Shown here piece by piece: positions 16,525-24,294 of a DNA stretch of 64,000 nucleotides (positions within the stretch are counted from its first letter, which is position 1; each line of letters starts with the position of its first letter). The notes under the pieces were generated by a model. The model was not told the origin of the DNA, ran no database searches, and saw only the letters and a list, made by a program, of their open reading frames with translations. This DNA is from Planctomycetota bacterium (GTDB lineage Bacteria; Planctomycetota; Phycisphaerae; Phycisphaerales; UBA1924): NCBI GenBank assembly GCA_023432465.1, contig JAEYUO010000095.1, positions 1 to 64,000 on the forward strand, read 5' to 3'. A program made the position numbers and the translations under genes.

Positions 16525-16737
16525 ATGCCCGACCCATCTCCCAACCCGGATCTCGAGCAGGCTATACGCGACAACGCGTCGCAGCCCGCGAAGGCGTCCG
16601 TCGACGGCCAGTCCGTCGAGCAGCACCCGCTGAAGGACCAGATCGAGGCCGACCGCTACCTCGCGTCCAAGGCCGCCGCGAGGAAGCCCGGCCTCGGCAT
16701 CAAGTTCGCCAAGATCGTCCCCCCCGGTTCTGTCTAA
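16525..16737 (+). CDS. Small head protein between terminase and portal
   Basis: The 70-aa protein has an N-terminal helix-rich segment with 'LEQAIRDNA..PAKASVDG', then LKDQIEADRYLASK and a conserved PPGSV end. This matches small phage proteins commonly placed between the terminase large subunit and the lambda-type portal. It ends 8 bp before the portal gene. A head-completion or portal-adaptor role in the gpW position is likely, but the exact role is not established. Confidence 0.6.
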   Translation: MPDPSPNPDLEQAIRDNASQPAKASVDGQSVEQHPLKDQIEADRYLASKAAARKPGLGIKFAKIVPPGSV

Positions 16738-16744
16738 CCCGCCC

Positions 16745-18319
16745 ATGCTGAAAGCCATTGCCAACATCATGAGCCGGGTCAGTCGCGGGACGCAGACCGC
16801 CTCTCCCTCCCCGGCGGCGTCGCGTGCTCCGCACGGAGGCGGATCGCGCGGCGGCCGTCGTTTGGTCGTCGCCAAGTTCGACTCGGCCAAGACCACACCG
16901 GAGAACCGCAAACACTGGGCGAATGCGGACGGCCTCTCGCCCAACGCCGCGATCAACCCGGAGGTGCGGCGCGTGCTCCGCAACCGCGCCCGCTACGAGG
17001 TCGCCAACAACTCCTACGCCAAGGGCATCGTCCTGACCCTCGCCAACGACACCATCGGCACTGGGCCCCGGCTGCAGATGCTCACTGACGACGCCGACGC
17101 GAATGCTCGCATCGAGGATGCGTTCGAGCAGTGGTCGCGGGCGGTCGACCTCCCCGGCAAGCTCCGCACCATGCGGCTGGCCCGGGCAGAGAGTGGCGAG
17201 GCCTTCGCGCTGCTGGTCAACAACCCCGGCATCGCGTCAGCGGGCTCGCCCGTATCGCTTGATCTCAAGCTCATCGAGGCGGACCAGGTCTGCACGCCCT
17301 TGCTTCGCCGCGGGCGCAACGACGAGATCGACGGCATCGCTCTGGATCAGTGGGGCAACCCCTCCGCGTACCGCGTACTCAAACGCCACCCCGGCGACAG
17401 CGGTGTGTTCCGCACGCCCATCGACGACCTCACGGCCTACGACACGTTCCAGGCCGCTTCGGTCGTGCACTACTTCCGCCCGGACCGGCCGGGACAACTT
17501 CGTGGCATCCCTGACATCACGCCGGCGCTCCCGCTGTTCGCGCAGCTCCGCAGGTACACGCTGGCGACCATCGCCGCCGCCGAAACCGCCGCCAACTTCG
17601 CCGCCGTCATCTACACCGACGCGCCGGCCAACGGCGAGGCCGATCCGCTGGAGCCGATGGACGAGGTCGAACTCGAGCAGCGTCTGGCGACCGTCCTTCC
17701 CGGTGGCTGGAAGCTCGGCCAGGTCCATGCCGAGCAGCCGACGACCACGTTCGGAGAGTTCAAGCGAGAGATTCTTAACGAGATCGCCCGCTGCCTGAAC
17801 ATGCCGTTCAACGTCGCGGCCGGCAACTCCGCCGGGTACAACTACGCCAGCGGTCGCCTCGACCATCAGGTGTACTACAAGAGCATCCGCGTCGAGCAGC
17901 ACCACCTGCAGCTAGCCGTGCTCGATCGCATCCTGAAGGCGTGGCTCAACGAGGCAGTGCTTGTCGAGGGGCTGCTCCCGCAATCCCTGCGGATGCTGAC
18001 GGGAGAGGGGGCCGCCACCCTGCCCGAGCACGCGTGGTTCTGGGATGGCGTCGAGCACGTTGATCCCGCCAAAGAGGCCAACGCGCAGGCCACCCGTCTG
18101 GCCAACCACACGACCACGCTCGCCGCGGAGTTTGCTCGGCAAGGCCGCGACTGGGAGCAGGAGCTCCGCCAGCGCGCCAAAGAGCTCACGCTCATGAACG
18201 AACTCGGCCTTGCGCTTGCAACCGCACCGGCCGCCGCTCCGGCCGCGAACGCGCCCGCCGAGGACACCGATCCCGCAGACCAAGTAGATGAGGAGACCGC
18301 CAGTGCCAGTCACCGCTGA
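16745..18319 (+). CDS. Phage portal protein, lambda family
   Basis: The 524-aa protein fits lambda gpB-type portals. It has a basic, Ser/Pro-rich start, the 'RYEVANNSYAKGIVLTLANDTIGTGP'-type region (about 80-105), 'AESGEAF.LL', 'LIEADQV', 'YDTFQAASVVHYFR..RPGQLRGIP', and 'LNMPFNVAAGNSAGYNYASG'. A Gly/Ala/Pro and Asp-rich tail follows. It forms the dodecameric DNA gate at one vertex, working with the terminase. It overlaps the protease-capsid gene downstream by about 30 bp. Confidence 0.9.
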   Translation: MLKAIANIMSRVSRGTQTASPSPAASRAPHGGGSRGGRRLVVAKFDSAKTTPENRKHWANADGLSPNAAINPEVRRVLRNRARYEVANNSYAKGIVLTLANDTIGTGPRLQMLTDDADANARIEDAFEQWSRAVDLPGKLRTMRLARAESGEAFALLVNNPGIASAGSPVSLDLKLIEADQVCTPLLRRGRNDEIDGIALDQWGNPSAYRVLKRHPGDSGVFRTPIDDLTAYDTFQAASVVHYFRPDRPGQLRGIPDITPALPLFAQLRRYTLATIAAAETAANFAAVIYTDAPANGEADPLEPMDEVELEQRLATVLPGGWKLGQVHAEQPTTTFGEFKREILNEIARCLNMPFNVAAGNSAGYNYASGRLDHQVYYKSIRVEQHHLQLAVLDRILKAWLNEAVLVEGLLPQSLRMLTGEGAATLPEHAWFWDGVEHVDPAKEANAQATRLANHTTTLAAEFARQGRDWEQELRQRAKELTLMNELGLALATAPAAAPAANAPAEDTDPADQVDEETASASHR

Positions 18320-20234
18320 CAAGACCGCGACGATCCCAGCCCTCACGCTCACCGCAACCGCCGACATCACCGTCGCCGCAGCCGCTGACGGGCAGAGCGC
18401 TCCGTTGCCACGCTTCAAGATGGTCGCGTACACCGGCGGCGCGATGCGCGTCGGGGGTTGGCGGCACCCGGTCGTGATCGACCTCGCGGGCTTGGCGGTG
18501 CCGTCGCAGGCACGTCCCATCCGCTTCGGGCACGACCCGCTCTCGGGCGTCGGTCACACCGATGCGATCCGCGTCGAAGCCGGCCAACTCGTCGCCACGG
18601 GCGTGATCTCACGTGACACGAGCGCCGCCAAGGAAGTCGTTGCATCCTCGCGGAACGGCTTCCCCTGGCAGGCGTCTGTCGGCGCGAGCGTCGAGGAGTT
18701 CGAGTTCATCAAGGACAACCAGAAGGCGACGGTCAACGGCCAGGAACTCACCGGCCCGGTCAACGTCGTCCGCAAGGCCACGCTCGGCGAGATCAGTTTC
18801 GTGGATCTCGGCGCAGACGGCCGCACCAGCGCGAGCATCGCCGCGCGTCAGAACAAGGAGCCCAGCGTCATGGCCGACGATTCCAATCCCACCCAGTCCC
18901 CGATCACTGCCGAGCAGACGCCCGAGCAGGTCCGCGCTGCGGCGCTCGCTGAGACCGCCCGCATTGCCGCCGTTCGCAAGGTCTGCGGCGGCAAGCACAG
19001 CGAGATCGAAGCCCAGGCAATCCGCGACAACTGGGATGCCACGCGGACGGAGCTCGAGGTGCTCCGCGCCAGCCGCCCCAAGGCTCCGGCCATCCACGCC
19101 CCGGATAACAGCGTCACCAGCGAGGTGCTCGAAGCCGCGTGCTTCCAGAGCGCCAAGCTCGAAGGCATCGAGAAGGTCTGCTCCACGCAGGCCATCGAGA
19201 TCGCCGCCAAGCGGTTCCAGGGCGGGCTGGGCCTGCAGGAACTCCTCTTCGAGGCCGCGATCGCCAATGGCTACACGGGCCGCACGTTCCGTGACAGCCG
19301 CCGCGTGCTCGAAGCCGCGTTCGGTCGCGGTATCGAGGCGGGCATGACCACCATCGACGTCGGCGGCATCCTCTCCAACGTCGCCAACAAGTTCCTGCTC
19401 GAGGGCTTCTTCAGCGTCGAGCGTGTCTGGCGGAGCATCTGCGCCGTCCGCAACGTCAGCGACTTCAAGACCGTGACCAGCTACCGCCTGGTCGGCAAGG
19501 ACCAGTACGAGCAGGTCGCCCCCGGCGGCGAGCTCAAGCAGGGCACGCTCGGCGAGGAGACGTACACCAACAAGGCCGACACCTACGGCCTCATGCTCTC
19601 GATCGACCGCCGTGACATCATCAACGACGACCTCGGGGCCATCACCACGGTGCCCCGCAAGCTCGGTCGTGGCTCGGGCCTGAAGATCAACGACGTGTTC
19701 TGGACGGCGTTCATGAACAACGCCGCGTTCTTCAGCGCCGGCAACAAGAACTTCATCTCGGGCGCAGACACCGCGCTCGGCATCGACGGCCTGACCAAGG
19801 GCGAGGTCGCCTTCATGGACCTCGTGGACTCCGACGGCAAGCCCACCGGCGTGATGCCCGCGATCCTGCTGGTGCCGACGGCGCTGTCGGCGATGGGCAC
19901 GCAGCTCTTCAAGAGCGTCGAGCTCCGGGACACGACCGCGAACACGAAGTTCCCCGTCGCCAACCCGCACCAGGGCAAGTTCCGCATCGAGGTCAGCCGC
20001 TATCTCTCCAACGCCCTCTACACCGGCAACTCGGCCAAGGCGTGGTACCTGCTCGCCGACCCGTCCGACCTGCCGGTCATCGAAATGGCGTTCCTCAACG
20101 GCCAGGAAGCCCCGACCGTCGAGACCTCGGACGCGGACTTCAACATGCTCGGCATCCGGATGCGTGGGTACCACGACTTCGGCGTCAACCTGCAGGACCC
20201 GCGTGGCGGTGTCAAGAGCAAGGGCGAGGTGTAA
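18288..20234 (+). CDS. Prohead protease - major capsid protein fusion
   Basis: One 648-aa frame holds two usually separate head functions. Residues about 30-190 resemble an S78/gpT-associated prohead protease (histidine in RFGHDPLSGVGH, serine in FPWQASVGASV). From about 195 an Ala/Glu/Gln-rich scaffold-like delta segment leads into a Mu gpT/HK97-type major capsid protein (TTIDVGGILSNVANKFLLEGF to the C-terminus). An in-frame ATG at 18870, preceded by AAGGAG with 9-nt spacing, could yield a separate capsid precursor of about 454 aa. The 5' start is uncertain between this ATG and a GTG at 18303. Confidence 0.8.
   Translation: MRRPPVPVTADKTATIPALTLTATADITVAAAADGQSAPLPRFKMVAYTGGAMRVGGWRHPVVIDLAGLAVPSQARPIRFGHDPLSGVGHTDAIRVEAGQLVATGVISRDTSAAKEVVASSRNGFPWQASVGASVEEFEFIKDNQKATVNGQELTGPVNVVRKATLGEISFVDLGADGRTSASIAARQNKEPSVMADDSNPTQSPITAEQTPEQVRAAALAETARIAAVRKVCGGKHSEIEAQAIRDNWDATRTELEVLRASRPKAPAIHAPDNSVTSEVLEAACFQSAKLEGIEKVCSTQAIEIAAKRFQGGLGLQELLFEAAIANGYTGRTFRDSRRVLEAAFGRGIEAGMTTIDVGGILSNVANKFLLEGFFSVERVWRSICAVRNVSDFKTVTSYRLVGKDQYEQVAPGGELKQGTLGEETYTNKADTYGLMLSIDRRDIINDDLGAITTVPRKLGRGSGLKINDVFWTAFMNNAAFFSAGNKNFISGADTALGIDGLTKGEVAFMDLVDSDGKPTGVMPAILLVPTALSAMGTQLFKSVELRDTTANTKFPVANPHQGKFRIEVSRYLSNALYTGNSAKAWYLLADPSDLPVIEMAFLNGQEAPTVETSDADFNMLGIRMRGYHDFGVNLQDPRGGVKSKGEV
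18855..18872 (+). promoter_or_regulatory. Internal ribosome-binding site and in-frame start for capsid part
   Basis: AAGGAG at 18855-18860 and ATG at 18870-18872 lie in frame inside the protease-capsid gene, at the boundary between protease and scaffold/capsid. The arrangement resembles lambda C/Nu3, where the 3' part is also made from an internal start. It would give excess capsid protein over protease. Confidence 0.5.
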
Positions 20235-20362
20235 GCCATGCCCGGGCAGGTCAGCACAGGCGCGGGGGGCTCGGCGAAGAGCTCCCCGGCGACCTTCAAA
20301 GCGGCATCGATCAGCAATCGGGCATCGACACCGATGGCCCACCAACAGATGGAGGTTCAGGC

Positions 20363-20710
20363 ATGGCTTCAGGACCAGCAAAGTTCGTTCAGGAAGGCGG
20401 CTCGATCGACTACACCCCCGGCGCTGACGTGCTCGTGGGCGCGGTGGTCGTGCAGGCCGATCTCATCGGCGTCACGCAAGCCCCAATCAAAGCGGGCCAG
20501 TTGGGATCGATCGCCGTCACCGGCGTCTTCGACTTCAACAAGGCGGTCGGCGCTGGCAGCGCCATCCCCGCGGGCACGCTCACGTACTGGGATGCGGCCG
20601 CCCAGAACGCCACCAAGAACGCGGCGGCCGGCGCGAACAAGCTGATCGGCAAGGCGGTGAAGGCCACCGTCGACGCCGACACCATCGTTCGCGTGCGCCT
20701 GCAGCAATAA
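20363..20710 (+). CDS. DUF2190 family capsid decoration protein
   Basis: This 115-aa protein matches DUF2190-type phage proteins: 'FVQEG.SIDYTPG.DV..G.VVV....GV...PI..G..G...V.GVFD', then a Gly/Ala-rich TYWDAAAQNAT strand pair and 'V.V.L'. These trimeric cement proteins decorate the capsid. The ATG after 'ggaggttcaggc' was chosen because upstream sequence in the frame does not fit the family. It follows the capsid gene directly, as expected. Confidence 0.8.
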   Translation: MASGPAKFVQEGGSIDYTPGADVLVGAVVVQADLIGVTQAPIKAGQLGSIAVTGVFDFNKAVGAGSAIPAGTLTYWDAAAQNATKNAAAGANKLIGKAVKATVDADTIVRVRLQQ

Positions 20711-20720
20711 GGAGTTCGCC

Positions 20721-21098
20721 GTGGGCGACCTGCTCGATCGCGGCGCGGCATTCCTGGATGCCCAGCGTCACCAGCACCTCTCACGCCCGGTCTTCTACCG
20801 GCGTGGCACGGACGAGAAGGAAGTCCAGGCCACCATCGGCAAGACCGAGTTTGAGCAGGCCGACGACGCTGGGCTGATCCACCGCGTGGAGTCGCGGGAC
20901 TTCCTCGTGCGGTCGGAGGACCTGGATCTGGGCGCTGGCCCGATCATCCCGCGGGCAGGCGACCAGGTGCGAGAGACGGTTGGGACGGCAGTGTTCGTGT
21001 ACGAGGTCAATGCGCCGGGCGGGCAACCGCCGTTTCGGTACAGCGACCCGTACCGCAGGGTTCTTCGGATTCACACCAAGCACATCGCAACGGAGTGA
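20721..21098 (+). CDS. Head-tail joining protein (predicted)
   Basis: The 125-aa protein starts at GTG after AAGGAG. It is beta-rich with 'VFYRRGTDEKEVQATIGKTE' and 'LGAGPIIPRAGDQVRET', resembling head-tail connector or stopper proteins encoded between capsid and tail tube genes. Identity with any named family is weak. The assignment is mainly by position. Confidence 0.5.
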   Translation: MGDLLDRGAAFLDAQRHQHLSRPVFYRRGTDEKEVQATIGKTEFEQADDAGLIHRVESRDFLVRSEDLDLGAGPIIPRAGDQVRETVGTAVFVYEVNAPGGQPPFRYSDPYRRVLRIHTKHIATE

Positions 21099-21100
21099 CG

Positions 21101-21394
21101 ATGGCAGAAGGCAACGGACAGAACGGAAGTGCTCGGTGGGCCGGCGTGGTCGTCACCGTCGTGCTCGCTGCGGGCGCGATGACCATCCAATGGGGCGTGG
21201 TGACCACCAAGCTCCAGCAGGTGGAGAAGCGGCTCGACGAGTTCATCGGCGAGGCCCGCAGCATCCGCGCTCAGTACGCCGAGATGGAACGCAAGATCTG
21301 GTTCCTCGAGGGGAAACTCTCCGGGCTGACTTCCAACTCGCCGCGCCAGAGCGTGCCGACCACGGGCTCGCCCGTCATCGGAGGTGGCCCGTGA
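21101..21394 (+). CDS. Small membrane-anchored coiled-coil protein (holin/spanin-like?)
   Basis: About 97 aa. One hydrophobic segment (WAGVVVTVVLAAGAMTI, about residues 12-28) is followed by a charged amphipathic helix (TTKLQQVEKRLDEFIGEARS) and a Ser/Pro/Gly-rich tail. It overlaps both neighbours. Single-span coiled-coil proteins in phage operons can be holin-like or i-spanin-like, but no lysis endopeptidase was found nearby, so this stays open. The first possible start is a GTG 6 nt upstream. Confidence 0.5.
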   Translation: MAEGNGQNGSARWAGVVVTVVLAAGAMTIQWGVVTTKLQQVEKRLDEFIGEARSIRAQYAEMERKIWFLEGKLSGLTSNSPRQSVPTTGSPVIGGGP

Positions 21395-21822
21395 GCACGA
21401 TCGCCGCCCTCGCCGACGCCGTCGCGGCGCACGTGAGCGCCGGGTCCTTCGGGCAGCCGGTCACGGCCGTCCGCATGTACCAGCCCGCGTTCACGCTGGA
21501 GGACCTCAAGGACCTGCGGGTCTCTGTTGTCCCCCGCACGCTGCAGATGTCGCCGGTGACGCGGGACAGCCTGGCCATCGAGTACGTCGTGGATGTGGGT
21601 GTGCAGAAGAAGCTCCCCGCCGATGGGGCGGACGCGGCGATCGACGAACTGCTCGTGCTGGTGGAGGCGATCGCGGATCACCTGCGTTTCAAGCGGCTGG
21701 AGGGCTTCCCCGACGCGGCGTGGGTCGGGATCAACAACGAGCCGGTGGTGTCGAGCGAGGCGCTCGAGCAGCACCGGGTGTTCACGAGTGTCCTGAGTGT
21801 GACGTACCGCGAGCGGAGGTAG
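21391..21822 (+). CDS. Minor tail / tail-completion protein (predicted)
   Basis: The 143-aa protein starts with a GTG that overlaps the previous stop (GTGA). It has 'PAFTLEDLKDLRVSVVPRT', 'DVGVQKKL', 'IDELLVLVEAIADHL' and a C-terminal strand 'VFTSVLSVTYRERR'. This resembles tail-terminator-like proteins (gpU/gp17 position) that precede the tail tube gene. Function rests on position and general shape. Confidence 0.5.
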   Translation: MSTIAALADAVAAHVSAGSFGQPVTAVRMYQPAFTLEDLKDLRVSVVPRTLQMSPVTRDSLAIEYVVDVGVQKKLPADGADAAIDELLVLVEAIADHLRFKRLEGFPDAAWVGINNEPVVSSEALEQHRVFTSVLSVTYRERR

Positions 21823-21825
21823 CGC

Positions 21826-22083
21826 GTGAGGAATGCCATCATCTTCAAGGTCGATTTGGACGGCGGCGACAAGCCGCTTTCGGCGACGAAGCTCGTGGCG
21901 ACTTTCACGCTCACGGCATCGCACAAGAACACGCAGGACCTCCTGTTGTCGGATGGCAAGACGGACCCCATCGAGGTCGCCCCGGGCACGCAGTACTACT
22001 TCGAGCGGGTGAACCTGGCGGATCTGTTGGTCAAGAGCAAGGGCGGCGAGACGGTGTTCGTGGTCGGCCACAGCGCCGAGTGA
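21826..22083 (+). CDS. Small tail-region protein, unknown function
   Basis: An 85-aa, strand-rich protein (RNAIIFKVDLDGGDKPLSA, ETVFVVGHSAE) starting at GTG. It lies between the tail-completion and tail-tube genes with short gaps, so it is part of the late operon. No family is recognised. Confidence 0.5.
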   Translation: MRNAIIFKVDLDGGDKPLSATKLVATFTLTASHKNTQDLLLSDGKTDPIEVAPGTQYYFERVNLADLLVKSKGGETVFVVGHSAE

Positions 22084-22095
22084 AAGGAGTCAGCG

Positions 22096-22524
22096 ATGGC
22101 AATCAAGCTCGGCATGGAAGCCGCCCTGAAGTACAAGACGGGCGGCCAGGCAGGCGCGGGTGCGTGGACGGCGCTCGGCAACACCCGCGACGTGACGCTA
22201 AACCTCGAAGCGGGCGAGGCGGACGTGACCACGCGGGCCAACAGCGGCTGGCGTGCAACCGTCGCCACGCTCAAGGAGGCGAGCGTGGAGTTCGAGATGG
22301 TGTGGGACACCGGCGATGCCGGGTTCACCGCCATCAAGAACGCCTTCTTCAACAACGACCCCATCGGCCTCCAGATCCTCGACGCGTCTGCGGGCCAGGG
22401 CCTGCAGGCGGACTTCTCGATCACCAACTTCAGCCGCTCCGAAGCGCTCGAGGAAGCCATCACCGTCTCGGTGACTGCCAAGGTCACGTACTCGGCGACA
22501 GCGCCTTCATGGATCGGTTCGTAA
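22096..22524 (+). CDS. Major tail tube protein
   Basis: This 142-aa protein fits siphovirus tail tube proteins: 'LGNTRDVTLNLEAGEADVTTRANSGWRA', 'FEMVWDTGDAGFTAI..AF..ND.IG..ILD', and a final 'DFSITNFSRSEALEEAITVSVTAKVTYS'. These are typical of the TP901-1/lambda gpV-like group. It has a GGAG ribosome site. It forms the stacked rings of a long non-contractile tail, which together with the tape measure points to a siphovirus. Confidence 0.8.
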   Translation: MAIKLGMEAALKYKTGGQAGAGAWTALGNTRDVTLNLEAGEADVTTRANSGWRATVATLKEASVEFEMVWDTGDAGFTAIKNAFFNNDPIGLQILDASAGQGLQADFSITNFSRSEALEEAITVSVTAKVTYSATAPSWIGS

Positions 22525-22596
22525 ACCCGGCGGTGGAGTCGGTGCCACAGATCTTCAACGGCTGTTCAACCGCTGTGCAACCTGCACAGCGTCTCA

Positions 22597-23124
22597 ATGG
22601 AGGCACGGATGCGGCAGTTCAAGGACAACGCGGGTCGGACCTGGACCGTGGACATCAACGTCGCCACGCTCAAACGCGTGCGCGGGCTCACGGGCGTCGA
22701 CCTCATGCAGGTCATCGAGGGGACGCTCATCGAGAAGTTCATTCGCGACCCCGTGCTCCTGTGCGACGTGGTCTATGCCGTCTGCAAGCCCGAGGCAGAC
22801 GCCGCCAAGGTCTCCGATGAGGAGTTCGGCAAGGCGATGGCGGGCGACGCGATCGAGGTCGCAACGGGTGCGTTGCTGGATGAACTCATCAGTTTCTGCC
22901 CGAGCCCGAGGGACCGGGCCAACCTCGGGCGGGTGCTCCAGGCCACCAACCGGGTGCTGGACAAGGCCCGCGACCTAACGGAGAAGCGGATCGAGACGCT
23001 AACCAGCGAGAGCGAGCTGGACAAGCTCGTGAACCGGATGGTTCCGCCGCTCCAAGAGCCGCCGACGCCTGGAAGTTCATCTACCAGTGCGCCGGAGCCC
23101 TCGGCCTCGACCCCGGGCCCCTGA
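22597..23124 (+). CDS. Tail assembly chaperone, N-terminal frame (gpG-like)
   Basis: The 175-aa product lies between the tail tube and the tape measure, where tail assembly chaperones are found. Its core (TWTVDINVATLKRVRGLTGVD; DVVYAVCKPEAD; 'MAGDAIEVATGALLDEL.SFCPS') fits that family. The in-frame C-terminus turns into low-complexity Ser/Pro/Ala, a sign that it is not the main functional end. The frame one base back carries the conserved second half, so a ribosomal -1 frameshift probably makes a longer gpGT-like protein. Confidence 0.7.
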   Translation: MEARMRQFKDNAGRTWTVDINVATLKRVRGLTGVDLMQVIEGTLIEKFIRDPVLLCDVVYAVCKPEADAAKVSDEEFGKAMAGDAIEVATGALLDELISFCPSPRDRANLGRVLQATNRVLDKARDLTEKRIETLTSESELDKLVNRMVPPLQEPPTPGSSSTSAPEPSASTPGP

Positions 23125-23366
23125 CGCTGCGGGAGCTGGTCGCCATGCTCGACGGCCGCCAGCGCCACGACTGGTCGATCGCCGCCGCCGTCATGTCCGT
23201 GGTGGCCAACACCGCACGCGATCCCAAGCGATCCCGCCTGCTCAAGCCCGCCGACTTCGACCCGTTTCACAAACCCTCCCGGCCCGTCAAGGTTGACGTG
23301 TCGGTCCTCAAAGACGTGTTCATCGACCGCCGCATGCCGGAGGTCGCCAAGGAGACTCGTGCATGA
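23043..23366 (+). CDS. Tail assembly chaperone extension in the -1 frame (gpT-like)
   Basis: In the -1 frame the sequence reads AADAWKFIYQCAGALGLDPG, then PLTLRELVAML, DGRQRHDWSIAAAV and a tail ending in EVAKETRA. The 'W.F.YQ.AG.LG.DPGP.TLREL..M..GRQ..DW' pattern is typical of phage tail proteins fused to the gpG-like chaperone. No ATG/GTG precedes the conserved start in this frame; the first ATG (23145) would lose it. A -1 shift within the long overlap explains this. The start given is nominal. Confidence 0.6.
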   Translation, partial: SAAPRAADAWKFIYQCAGALGLDPGPLTLRELVAMLDGRQRHDWSIAAAVMSVVANTARDPKRSRLLKPADFDPFHKPSRPVKVDVSVLKDVFIDRRMPEVAKETRA

Positions 23367-23854
23367 AGAGCCTGACCACCCGCCATTACGTCTATCTCGG
23401 TGCCCTGATCCTGCTGGCGCTCGTGCTCGCGTCGTGCGCCGGCCTGGACCTTGGCGACATCGTCAAGGTCAAGACACCCAACACGATTCAGCAGACCACC
23501 GGCCTGCCATCGACGCTGAGCCTCAACGAGGCCGAGGTTGAGTACCAGAACTGGTTCAACCTCACGCAGACGACTGGGGCGCAGTGGAAAGGCAACATCG
23601 AGAAGGCCGGCGAGATCCGCGGCCTGCTCGGCCAACTCACGCTCTCGGCCCTCGACACGGTCGGTCCGACCGTCGCTGGCCTGCCCGTGCTCGGGCCGGC
23701 GCTGCCGGCGCTCACCGGCATCGTCGGTCTGTTCATCGGGTCGGGCCGTCTCCGCAAGGAGAAGGAAGCGTCCTTCAACAAGGGTCTGGAGAAGGGCAGC
23801 GGTCTCGCCGGCACCGGCGGTGCGAACGGCGGCTCGGCGGGGAGTGGTACGTGA
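23363..23854 (+). CDS. Phage lipoprotein
   Basis: The 163-aa protein has a clear lipoprotein signal: basic start, hydrophobic core LGALILLALVLASC with Cys at about residue 25. A mature part follows with a second hydrophobic stretch (LPALTGIVGLFIGSG, about 112-126) and a Gly/Ser/Ala-rich tail. It starts by ATGA-type overlap. Lipoproteins here can serve superinfection exclusion or lysis. No family match, so function is open. Confidence 0.6.
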   Translation: MKSLTTRHYVYLGALILLALVLASCAGLDLGDIVKVKTPNTIQQTTGLPSTLSLNEAEVEYQNWFNLTQTTGAQWKGNIEKAGEIRGLLGQLTLSALDTVGPTVAGLPVLGPALPALTGIVGLFIGSGRLRKEKEASFNKGLEKGSGLAGTGGANGGSAGSGT

Positions 23855-24288
23855 TCACCATGCGGATCAAGGACATGTTCTTCGATCGGCACGTCGTCAT
23901 GGCGGCGGTCGACAACGCCAAGCGGAAGGTGCTCAGCAAGGCCGGCGCGTTCATCCGCACGGCTGCCAAGACGAGCATCCGCAAACGCAAGGGGTCGGCC
24001 CCTCCCGGGGCCCCGCCCTATTCGCATGAGGGCAGCCTGCGTCGGCTGATCCTCTTTGGGTACGACAAACCCAACGACTCGGTGGTCGTCGGGCCGGTGG
24101 GGTTCAAGAAGAGCGAGGCACCGAATGTCCTTGAGTACGGCGGCGACACCGTCGTGTTCCGTAGGCGCGGCGGCAAGCTCACCTCGCAGAGGGTCAAGAT
24201 CGCGCCGCGGCCGTTCATGGCCCCGGCGCTCGAGAAGGAGCGGCCAAACCTGCCGCTCTTGTGGCGGAACTCGATCAAGAAAGGGTGA
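23851..24288 (+). CDS. HK97 gp10-like minor tail protein (predicted)
   Basis: The 145-aa protein starts at GTG overlapping the previous stop (GTGA), or at an ATG 9 nt later. Its 'AAKTSIRKRKGSAPPGAPPYSHEGSLRR'-like stretch (about 40-66) and a C-terminal 'RPFMAPALEKERPNLP' are typical of small phage morphogenesis proteins near the tape measure (gp10/neck type). A basic middle part suggests contact with nucleic acid or an acidic partner. Confidence 0.55.
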   Translation: MITMRIKDMFFDRHVVMAAVDNAKRKVLSKAGAFIRTAAKTSIRKRKGSAPPGAPPYSHEGSLRRLILFGYDKPNDSVVVGPVGFKKSEAPNVLEYGGDTVVFRRRGGKLTSQRVKIAPRPFMAPALEKERPNLPLLWRNSIKKG

Positions 24289-24294
24289 TTGAAC

